DNA of 64,000 nt. Source: Metellina segmentata (Eukaryota > Arthropoda > Arachnida > Araneae > Tetragnathidae). The stretch spans positions 95,799,172 through 95,863,171 of the forward strand of contig OX375874.1 in assembly GCA_947359465.1 (NCBI GenBank). The letters are read 5' to 3'. This document shows, one piece after another, positions 12,295 through 24,400 of this stretch. Position 1 is the first letter of the stretch. Each line of letters starts with the position of its first letter. A program made the position numbers and the translations under genes. The notes beneath the pieces are model-generated. The model ran no database searches. It was not told where the DNA came from and was given only the letters and a program-made list of their open reading frames with translations.

Positions 12295-12358
12295 TTTCAC
12301 AAATGTTTTCTTTTTACATGAAACAAAATTTTCAAGAGACAATAAATCAATTTTCAAT

Positions 12359-12430
12359 TCATATGTTCGGAGTAGAATGTGAATCATTCAAAAATAAGAA
12401 TGTAATATCATCTGAAACCAAAGTGAAATC
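12359..12430 (-). CDS. RAD54B: RAD54B terminal exon 23
   Basis: [20 protein letters not shown] then PNI and TGA at 12361-12359. Equivalent to the vertebrate ITENVSFIFQN terminus. Acceptor tttgtcttttag. Confidence 0.75.
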   Translation of the reverse strand, partial: DFTLVSDDITFLFLNDSHSTPNI

Positions 12431-15400
12431 CTAAAAGACAAAAAAAGAACACATGTAATAAATATTGATGTAAAACATTTTAGAATAATCTACACTATGT
12501 TTAGACGAAATATAGTTTCTCACCAAGTTTTATGTTCGATAAGTTCATGTAATTTTGTAAAAAAAGTTTTTTTTCATATCTTAAATAACAAATATATGCT
12601 TATCTAACTCAAACTTATGGCACTTAGCTGATGGAAATACATGACATAAATAGCTTACATTACTCATAAGTTTTGTTCTATTTTTTTTTTAATTCATTTT
12701 ATTTTGATAGGTTAGTTTAAAATGCCAAAAATATATTTCAGACCATAATATTTATAAAATAAAATGAATTAATTTTGTTTTTATGGACTTAATATAACAC
12801 AGGATATTGCCATAAAGCAGGTGTTTACTGTCAAAGGAATAAACTACATATAACTTTAACTATCAATATCCTAGCTTTTGATCTAAAGACTTTAAAATGG
12901 TGAAATTTGAACTTACTTTCACTTTTACCCTGGAAATAGGACCTTGTATGTGTTTCCAGTTCATTAACTCTTCCATCCTTAAATACTAAAAAGATAATAT
13001 GGGTTGACAAATTGTATAATATATAAATGGGCATTGATATGTGTGTGTAAAACATTTGTTTTTATTCTAGTACTAGAGCAGCAAGTTTTTTTCTTCCTGT
13101 AGTTTCCTGCAAGATGTCATGTCTTATAAGCTGGACACTTAAATATACAAGATTTTGAATGATAAATATTCTGGTCTCTTAACAGCAGAAATTCAATCAT
13201 TGGCAAGCAAAAGTTTATGATAGTTAGGTTATAAGCATAACTTTTAAAAAGTACACCAAAATATCAGAACATTACAACGTTTTAAGAATTTAAAAATAGA
13301 AAATTTTCAAAAATCTGAAAATTTATTGCAAATACATTACTGGAAAACTAATTATTTTCTAATTTCTTCTGTTTGATAAGATATGTAATGATAAATAGAA
13401 TAAACTACTTGAGAAATCCAAATGAATGTTTTGTACCACATTGCCTGGTTGAAAAGCATCTTGAATTTTTTTTCTTGGGTCAAGGTAATGTGTATGTATT
13501 TTAAATAATTCCTTATACTCCTTTTTTTGCATTGCAATAAAGAGGACTTATGTGCAAGACACATCCGTCATGCTTGAAAGCACAATATTGATACACATCC
13601 ATTTTAGTTTGAAACAAGATCCTTTCGTATAAAGCATATATGGGCAACCTCCGGCCCGGCTTTTGATCCTGCCTGTGGAACATTTTAAAATCGTGCTCGA
13701 AAAGAAGTGAATATTCTCTGTTCTCGCCAACAAGAGAGTGAGAGGGGGAGGGAAACAAAAGCCTGAACTACGTGGGTCAGTGTTTCTCAATCTTTTTCAG
13801 GTGACGGCACGGGCACACTAAAAATATCTTGAATTATTTGCGGCAAACCTGAATATAAAAATGTAAAAGTAGGTATTTTCAATACTATCTAAAAAAGTTA
13901 TTATTACTGATAAAATTAGTATTGGATATATGAGATGGATGAGCCTGTTTTCTTGAATAAATTAAATCCGAACGAGGTTTCGAAGTCGCCAGACAGTTAT
14001 CGGCGACACATTCTACGGATAATCGGGAATAATAATTATAAATTTCGTTATTGATTGTATCCGAGAAACGGCCTTGCACTTATTGATTCCAATCCTTACT
14101 AGCAGATGTGAAGCGGCATTATTCCAGTAAGCATATTACTCAGCATACACTCACGGGTCAGTTGTGAAAAGATAAAATTCAAAAGCTAATCACCAATTTG
14201 GACAAACAGCAACAAATTTTTAGTAAACAAAGGACACAACTGGACAATGTTGTGAAAGCTAGCTTCATAGTCAGCTCAAAAATAGCGAAGTCATCGAAAC
14301 CATTCGGTGAAGGAGAATTTGTCAAAGAGTGCCTGTTAGAAATTTCAGACATTTTATGTCTCAAATTCTTTTTGGGACATAAAATATATAAAAAGGAATT
14401 TGAGAAAATAAGCTTATCAAGACGTACTGTTGTTCGACGTATAGATATGATGGCTGGTGATATCAAGGAAAAATTGGCTGATCGCGTGACTGATTTTGAA
14501 GCATTTTCAATTGCTTTGGACGAGAGCACCGACTTGTCTGATACAGTACAACTAGCTATTTTTATATGAGGCATTGACAAAGAATTTACTGTAACTGAGG
14601 AATTGCTGGCTTTACAGCCTCTAAAAGGGACCACTACTGGAGAAGATATTTTTCATGAGGTTAAAAGTGCTATTGAACAGTATCGTTTGCAGTGGTGCAA
14701 ATTAATTGGGGTTTTCACAGATGGTGCACCTTCTATGGTCAGTTCACGAAAAGGTTTCATAGGAATTTTGAAAGAAAAAGCAATTCATTTGAATGTGCAA
14801 AAAGACGATTTAAGCATTTTGCGATTCAAATTCGATTTAAGCCTACATTGCATTATTCACCAACAAAACTTGTGCACTAAGTCAATTCGATTGCAGAACG
14901 TTATGGATGTGGTGATAAAGACAATTAATATTATTTTAATAATATTAATTGTCCTGCGCGCTTAACCATCGCCAGTTCAAAGCATTTTGGATGACCTTTC
15001 TTCAGAACACGGTGATGTGACATATTTTTGCAAAGTAAGGTGGTTAAGCAAAGGCAAAATGCTGAAAAGATTTTACGATCTTAGACAGGAAATAGCCGAT
15101 TTTATGGAAATCAAGGAAAAATCATTGCCTGAAGTCAGTGATCAGAAATGGTTATGTGATTTAGCATTTCTAGTAGACATCATGGGTCACTTAAACGAGT
15201 TGAATTTGAAGCTTCAAAAACAAGGTCAGGTGGTAAACGAATTGCACAGCCATCTGAAAGCGTTCCAAAACAAACTTCGCTTGTGGGAAACATAAATGCG
15301 ATCTGGAAGCTGTTATCATTTTTCAACACTATCCAGTCACAAAAATATTGATTACGCTCAATATGCTGAAGAACTAAAATCACTGTTGGAGCAATTTTTT

Positions 15401-18400
15401 AATAGATTTTCAGACTTTAAAAACATGGATAGCTGTTTTAACCTTTTTGCAACTCCGATGAAAAGTGACGTAGGAAAGGCTCCCACACACCTACAAATGG
15501 AGTTGATCGAGCTTCAAGAAGACGTACATTTGAAGTTAAAATTTGAAGACGTGGAGCTAAGTGATTTCTACAGGACATACCTTGCCGAAGAAAAGTACCC
15601 ACAGCTCAGAGCGTTTGCAAAAAAAAATGATTTGCGCATTTGGAAGCACTTATAAATATGAACAGTTCTTTTCCATGATGAAAACTAACAAATCGAAGGA
15701 TCGAACCAGGCTTACAGATGAGAAATTGGAAAGCACTCTGCACCTGTGTATTAGTGGAATTGATCCCAACATTGATTTTCTTGTTTCTCAAGTTCAAGTG
15801 CAAACTTCTCATTAATTTCTGCTGATTGTAAGTAAATACTTTATCAATATGATATTATTCTGTTCACGTAACTTTACCATTCTAATTTATAAATATATAA
15901 AATAAACGTCATTATTATTACTTTTTCACAACTACCTATTCTATACGGCCCGCGACTTCATTAATATCCTAAAGTTTATTCCGCAAGTTTCCAAAGGTTG
16001 CCCTTACCTGGTATAAAGTATGTGCAGTATTCTCTCAATTTCAAACAAATACCTTTCATTGAACTAAAATCTTTTGAATCAGCTCAAGAATACTTTCAAA
16101 CTGAACTAGGGTAATTTTGGTTGTGTTTCTTATGATAGATTTTTCATTTTCCCTTACATTGCTACCTGTCTCGTGAATGATATTTCAATGTGTGCATATC
16201 ATCAAAAGTCAAAGTGGATATCTTAACAAATAAATATTCACTTCTAATGAGGTTCTGTTGATTCAACCATGCAATGCTTCTATCCAAATGTGTTTTTTAC
16301 ACAAGATCTTTCAATCTTATTTTCTAGGTATACATCTCTAATGCTATCTAAACAGCAAACTCTTAAATGGTTTAATAAATGCATAGTTCCACATAGATAA
16401 CTTCTAATGACAGCTTTTTAATAACGAACTAGAATTTTTTGCATGTTTAGGGCATAATATTTATGTAATTAAACTATTATTCATTACATACTAACTTACA
16501 ATTACTTCATATCAATCAAGGTAAAATGACAAAAACATGGGAAAATTATTGAAGAAACTAATACGAAATCAAATTACCTACTAAAGAATTTCATTTGTTA
16601 TAAACAAAAATCTGAGAAAAATCAAGAGTACACCTTCCAAAGTTGTGTCTAAAAACTATATAGTATTTTATCTTGTACTTTTACAGGCTACTATAAACAA
16701 TTTTAAAAGTAACTATCTTTATATTTGAAATTTTTCAAAGTGAAGCTTAAAGCAGAATTTTAAAGATTAGAAAAAATAAGTTAGGGATTTTAAAATTTCG
16801 CACGTCTAGATAATATAAATATAATGCACTTACATGAGATGATATTTTGGATATATTTTCTTCATAATTACTTGTTTCAATATCTGACTTAGAGCAATGA
16901 CAGTTGATTAAGTCATGAGTTAAGCATTCAGTGTCTTCATGAAGTGTGAAGAGATCCTGTATATATTAATTAAAATTTAGAAGTTTGAATTTGCATTTCC
17001 AATAACTATTAATTCACAATAATTACAGCAAACAAGAAATTTCACCTTCAATTCATCAAGAGAAAACTTTAATTTTTCATTTGAGCTTGGATTAAGAACA
17101 GATCCACTAAGGCACTGTTTTGATACTTGTCGTTGATATATTTTTTCTTCAATCGTACCCTAAGGGGAACAAAATAATAAAAACAAAAGCTTGCATGAAA
17201 ACGTCAATGCTTTTCAATTACTTGCTGTAGTGAAAAGTCTATATACTCACTGTAGTTAAAAGTCTGTAAATGAAGACTGAGTGCTTTTGGCCATCCCTCC
17301 AAATTCTTGCCATTGCTTGCAGGTCATTAGCTGGATTCCAATCAATGTCATACAATAGGATATGGGATGCTCCAATGAGATTAAAACCAACACCACCAGC
17401 TTTGGAGCTCAAAAGAAAGATATCTGTTTGAAAGAAAACTACAGTAGTGAAACCAATGGCTATCTAAATGTTTATATTGTAGTGATATCTTGTAGCTTGA
17501 TACAAATAATACAATATATCAGGGCTCGAAATACCCGGGTGCACTGTGCACATGAAAATAAAATTTTGCACCTAATTTTTTCCCGCTAGGTGCACGCAAG
17601 TGTACCAAACGTTAAAAAAAAGGAGGGGAACGTGTTTTATGTTATTTTGATGTTTGAACAAAATATTAGTATCAACCTCTCTATCGCTCTAAAGGAACGT
17701 AATTAAAATTCCTGAATACACACTATGCGAAAACAAAAATCGCTGGGCCGTCGGTTTCATACAATAGAGGGTTTATACAGAGGAAGATTTACTTGTGCCC
17801 CTGCCACCAGAACTTTCCGATGATCGAAACTTTTTCCAAATGGCTCTGTTGAAGCGACTGTCGTGACAGCCGTGCTCCGGAGAAGGGACAATTTAGGTTG
17901 TTTAAATATTTTTATTTACTATCTACTACTAATCTATCTAAACATACCCATATAATAAAATAGTTTACATTACATTAATGCTCTTATATTACGTTTTTTT
18001 AATATGCTCCTAAAATATAACCTGTGCACCTAATTTAAAACTTAGGTGCACCTTGTGCACCTGTATTAAAAAATCTATTTCGAGGCCTGCAATATATCTT
18101 AATGAGATAAATATTGTAAAATACAAAGGAAATAATTCTTATGTGGTTGGCTTACTATATTTAGTATAGGATCGATTAAATACATCTACTAAATCCTGTC
18201 TTGATGAAGTGGCTGTAGATCCATCAAGTCTGAGAAACAGATAGTGATTGGATTTGCAAAAGTCTTCTATTAGATTTAATGTCTGCAAGAATCATTAAAA
18301 TATGTGATAAGCCATTACATTTTGGTAATTTTATAATTCTAATACAATTAAAACCTTGCAATAAATTGTCCAAAAGGATAATATTATGAGCCTTAAAAAA

Positions 18401-21400
18401 TTAATACATTAAAAATATTTCAGATTTCAATTCAAATTTTTTTTATTCACAACTTGTATTTTTAATTCACGTTGATCAAACAGATTGCAAAGTAAATTTT
18501 CTTTTAAATTTACGAACCTATCAATGAAAACTTGACAGTGGAATTAGTAGTCACCAAGTTGTATGTTTAAAAATCATATTTAGTTGAAAACTATTTTAAA
18601 AAGTAGAATGTGATCAGTTTAATGAAATCGAAATATGGTATATGCTAAAAGGAAATTATGTAATCAAGTTTTAAAAGTTTCATTTAAACAAGAAAACATC
18701 TAAATTAAGCTGATAGATTAAACCACGAAGGTAACATGTAATCAAATATATAACCTGAGTGAATCCAGATACAATGACAATTTTTTCTTTCTTAGGACCT
18801 GAGAAGATGGATGCCAAAATTGTCTCTAAGACTTTCATCTTCCCTGAATCACTAGGAGAGGGCAGATAATTACAGGGAAAAGCTGATTGTATATCACTGA
18901 GAACATGATTCTAAAAGAAAGGTTCAAAGTTTAAAAACTTGAGAAATACGACAAATATGATCTATAATTGCAAATGTCTTCATAATTCTAAACAGTACAT
19001 ATTTGCATTACTCTTGCATCATTAGTCCTTTTTTCATAACATAATTGAAACAATTTAAAAACTATTCACATATTTTTAAATAATCCAAGATTAGAGTTAA
19101 TGGACATTTACAAGGCACCCTATATATACTCCATGCCCCTATCTTTGGACTAAAAAACCATAACAATAAAGAATTTGGTTAAAATTTAAAAAAATTAGAC
19201 CTGTAAACATCACAGTAAATGACTCCTTTCTTTTGAAATACCTGCTTTGAAATAAATTTACTTCTCTGATATAATTTTGGTGTATTATTTTATTGGACTT
19301 ATGACAGACTCATTGGTGTTTTACTAGGCATAATTGGAGGACTTAACTTGTACTTAAAATATTAACACAGTAGAATCTCATTATAGCAGACTATTAGGGG
19401 CTGAATATTGTCCGTTTTAACCCATTAACGCCCAGCGTCCTCATTTGAGGACAGTGGATAAAAGAGCGTGTAGAATCTTTATATTATCCGGAAACGATTG
19501 TTTGCTCTGCATGATGGTAATATCAGAAAGAATCCCACAAATTACCAAGTATATGTGGTAGTTTAGAACTCCCTGATATGGATCGCCATTTCATGTTTTT
19601 TCATGTCTCACACTTGCATTTGCTTTCTGTCTAGCTACATCGCCTAAATTCTAGGCAAAACATTTTATTTTTACTAGCATTTCAAATTAGAGTACTATAT
19701 ATATAAACTTATAATAGAAAATTTATTTATTCTGAAAAAAATTTTCGTTTTCAAAAATGACATCCAATTTTGCTGTCCTCAATTGAGGACGCTGGGCGTT
19801 ACAGCCAAATTTTATACAAATTTCAAGTCATTACAATTTTTGTATATTTTCGTGTAATAAATTAATTAAAAATTATTTCGACTTTTATATGGTAAATAGT
19901 CATTACTTTCCTAAAACAAAACAAAGTATAAGTAATTATAATGGTTCATAGGTTCTTAACGATTGCAGAAGCTCATGAATATTTATTTTCGAAACAAATT
20001 GAAACTGGCATCATCGGAATTCCACCTAACGTAGATGAGCTTACTGATGAAGAGGATCCTGACGAAAAGTACAGCTTTAGCTGAAATACCTGATATTGCA
20101 GGAACAGCTGAAATCAAATATCCAAATTCCTCTGAAACTAAATTCTGTGACTTGAATTTTGTTCAAAATCTAAAATTGTGGCACTATAAAAGACAACAGA
20201 ATGGCAGGATGTCCTCTGAAATCTTGGAAAGAAATAGAAAAAGAAACAAGAGGGTTTTATGAGGATACATTTGAAAAGAAAAATTAAATTTTAATAGTCA
20301 GATGGAACGACAGTAAGTCTGTTACTTTCGCAACAAATTCTGAACAGATTAATTCTGCATTCCTCGTTTCCACATATATCATACCAATCCAAAGAATTGA
20401 TACATATTTTATGTAAATTTGTATGTATTTTGTTTATGTATCATAAATGTTCATCTTGTTCTCCGTCATTCCGCATAAAAAACTGTCCTTTTTATCAACT
20501 GTCATAGTTCGCACAAAACTGAAATGTAGCATTGAATATTACTCCGTTTGAGATAAATTATCATTAAATGTCAAATAAATAACAGTTTAAAATTAATTTT
20601 ATCTTAAAATTTAATGGAATACTGTAACTAGTCCGTTCTTGCATCTATTACATGTTGTTTTCGAATATTCTGACTTCACAGAATTTCTTGATTTTTTTTT
20701 CACTGGAACGCCCAGCGTCCTCAAATGAGGATGGGCTGTAATTTTAAAACTAAATCACAAATTGATTAAATTTTAGGTTTTTTGCATTCAGAGGGTCATA
20801 ATTACTTAGATTTGAGATAATCATGAAAATATTTTGAGCAGAAATATTTTGGGCGTTAATGGGTTGATAAAAGTGGTACAAACCAGCATGGTGTTGCCCG
20901 TGATAATTCCAAAAAGGTCAAAAACGTTGGTTCATGGGAGAAAAAAAACTAATAAATTTCTATGTATTAAAAACGTATTCCCATTTGGTTTACGCTGATT
21001 GTTTACATCCATTGGTTTGAAAAAATAATTTATCTTCTGCTGGGTTTGTTTGCTGCTTATTTCATCAGTTAATAACTGATAACAAAATTTAAATGGTCTT
21101 TCACTTCGCTCACTGTCTGTTATAAGCGACGTCCATTATAATAAAGTTATACTGTATATAAAACATCATATTTGTTCCATTCTGTGCCACACACATGCCA
21201 AGATAGATATCCAAATAATTCTAGGTATTATCAGCAGCATCTGTGTCACTTTCTTCAGATTCTGATTTATTTTCATGTAATCCTGTTTCTTTATCTGAAT
21301 CTAAGTCAGAACAGGAGAGCTTGCCACCATCGGATTCATTTTCAGATAGCTGTTGCAACATATTTGCAATATTTTAGGACCTTTTCTGCAAATCATAGTT

Positions 21401-24400
21401 CTTGTGTTTGATACGATGAAAAACAGCCTATGAGTAACATAGTGATTGCTAACAGTGCAGAAAAATAGACATGAACATAAGTAAGACTGACCCTTTTTCA
21501 TCATTGAAAGGGATGTTAATACATTCAATGCAAATAACAAGTATAGAACTATTAAGTGAACTGTGGTTAGAAATCTGCTTGGTGTCAAAGACACCAGTGA
21601 CATTACAAGTAAATTTAGCAGCATAATATATTCAAATTGAACTAGAAAAAACATTTTGCTGTGCTTTTATGAAGTAAATATTTTTAAAATAGCATGAAAT
21701 TGTCAAAATTTGCAGAAAGTAGAAAACGAAAAATGTGCTCTGGTATCAAAAAAGACATCAAAAGATGCTCTAGCCTCAATGAGGTTTTATATCTACTATT
21801 ATAAAAGGAAGTGTTTGTCTGTTTTTCGTTATCAAAGTCCTGACCAATCTATATGGCACTCAGAGTAATGGAATTTAACACATAGGTTGTCCAAATTTTT
21901 TGCAATTTTTGGGTCACACCAAATTTGAAAATTTAATCTAGAACATTTAAAAATGAATTTAATTATTATTGTTTTCTTTGTAATGGCAACAGCATAAAAA
22001 ATCGCAGATTCTAAATTTATTTTTTCTGCTTCCGTTTGATTTTTCAGAGGAAGGATTTGTCATCAGCAGACAAAAAAAATAAAGTTTTAATTGAGTTTTT
22101 TTTTTTTTTAATCTCCTTGATCGTTAGAGTAAAAATTTCAATGGATTTGAAATCTGCGGAAAATTTCACATTAGATCGATACCAAAAAATATGATTTTCT
22201 TTAAAAAAATCCTTTTTAAATCGAAATTTTTATATTTTTTCCAATACGAATCATTTGCAGAATGACCTTCAATTGATTTGAGAAATCAGATTTCATTTCC
22301 TGCGCTCAGTAAAAGAAATCAAAACATTTTTACTGGCATTGTTTAGTTCTTTTTTGTAAAATCGGTATCCTTAAAGATAGTTAAAAATTTCAACGGATTT
22401 GAAATCTGCGGAAAATTTTACACCAGATCAATACTTTGCATTTGATTTTCTTTTAATAAATAATTTTTCAATTAAATATTTATATTTTTGCAAGAGATTG
22501 TGACATCATGCCGATTGGATCGCTTCGCAATTGGAATTTGACAATGACCGGGCCATTACAGCGTTGCATGTGGGGTTGGTTTGAGAGGCAAACCATTGTT
22601 CATAATATTCATAATTTGGTTTGCTTCACAAACCAACACCACAGGCAACGCCATGATGGCTGTTATCGAATTTGGCTGCATTTGACAATGACGATGCAAT
22701 TACAGCATTGCCCGTGGTTTTGGTTAATGAAGCAAACCATAGTTCATAATATTGATAATTTGTTTTGCAAAGCAAACCAAATTGGAATTCGCAGGGAATT
22801 CATTCCAATAGGCTATGAATTTCCATTTGGTTTGCGAAGCAAATCCACACCATGGGCAACGCCATGATGCTGTTATCCAATTTGTAGCAATCACCGGGGG
22901 GTAGCGAGCAGTGGTCATACCTGACCCCACGAAAAGAACTGTCACGGGCAACAAAGCAGTGGCTAGTATGTAACAAGATAAGATAAAACAAGATATGTGT
23001 GTACAACAGATTTAACTGAAGATAGTTTTAAATAAAACATATTTTTGTAAAAATATGTACAAAACACTCACGTAGTGTATAAAATAGTAAATGATACGAA
23101 ATCTCATAGTCTATAAGAATAAATTATACACTTTCAATTTGTTAAAAAAGCAAATTTTACTTACAGTTCCTACATTTTTATTATTGTACAGTAATGAAGG
23201 ATGATTGCAAAGTTTTCTAAGGATGGATATGTATATTAGTTGCAGAGATGCATCTGAGTGTCCAGAAAAACCTGATAGCATGTTTTGGAAAGACCCAACA
23301 TTTAGTAAATATTTGTATAAAGTCTTCTGCATTTCAGTTGGACGGCAAAATACGACTATTTCAGCTAGAAGGGTAAAGTATAACATATCCTTTAAGAGAA
23401 AGATTTATTTAAATTCAAATAAGAAAAAATAATTGCTTCATTGCCAATAAAATAGAACATAGCAATTAAAACAACAAAACATACATTTTCAAAAAGCTTG
23501 CATGCTCAAAAACATTATTTAAAAAATAATGGGAATGTATAAATGGAAATTAAAACAGTTTTTAAATTACATATAATTTTGTTAGCATATGTGCTAATAA
23601 TAAGAGGTGTTAAAAAATTTAAATATCACAAAGCCAATGTTGATTGAAATGCATTTGCAACATTAGCATGTGATGCATATGAAGTGGAAAAGAAGTTAAT
23701 ACAATACAAAAGCAAGAGGAGTTTAGAATTACAACAGTGTTGTAACAATGCAATGCAAAATTGCAAATGCACTTGCGGTGACTTGACTCTCAATGGACCA
23801 TCTTTTTGTTTTCACATGCAGCCTTGATTTTACCAAAAGGCATAAACGGATGTATATCATCAGAACTCTTGTTATACAATGATGCAGTTAAGCTCAAAAA
23901 GGTTTTTTGGAATTCAAATGCTTTGTTCTATCAATTTAAGACTATGTTAATATTCTGTTAAATAAATGAACTTTGTTTGTAACCTTCTTCCTTACTTAGA
24001 TGATAACTGGGAGTTCTCCAAAACAGTAAGGTCATAAAATAGTACTTTGTAAAGCCTCATTGGAAGTGAAACATGCCGATATACTGTGCGGCATAGGGCC
24101 CTTATGCTAACCTATAGCAAATTATGCCAAGCATTGTGCAGCTGCTGATTCACATCCTTTATACTCTGGGGTGGTGCAGTTGATAGTCTAGCATATCCCA
24201 GACATGCTCGATAGGAGACAAATCTGGCCTAGGAAGGCTTTCCAACACCCCTGGGACGTTCCCGGGGTAAGCAATTCAAGAATAGAAGGGCATTATTGCA
24301 CTGGTGAATGATTTTCTCAATAAACTAACTTTAATCTAAGAAATCTTCAAAAAATTTTAAACGTCAAGGTATTGTCAACTAAATGAAACATAAGTATAAA

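Larger units (their letters stand above)
19368..21154. mobile_element. pogo/Tigger-like element split by a piggyBac insertion
   Basis: The left end CAGTAGAATCTCATTATAGC and the reversed right end CAGTATAACTTTATTATAAT resemble pogo/Tigger termini. TA follows the right end; the left flank is CA, so the TA duplication is imperfect. The left arm is only 19368-19416; the rest is right of the nested element (20868-21154). A short Helitron-type terminus (ACCAGCATGGTGTTGCCCG) lies at 20882. Confidence 0.5.

Noticed and set aside
12831..13055. 74-codon open frame on the - strand as a gene
   Set aside because: It crosses RAD54B exon 22 in a different phase and has no other support.
13513..13790. Two 80-codon - strand frames
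   Set aside because: They span the left end of the hAT element and its flank, and overlap each other in different frames; shadows of element DNA.
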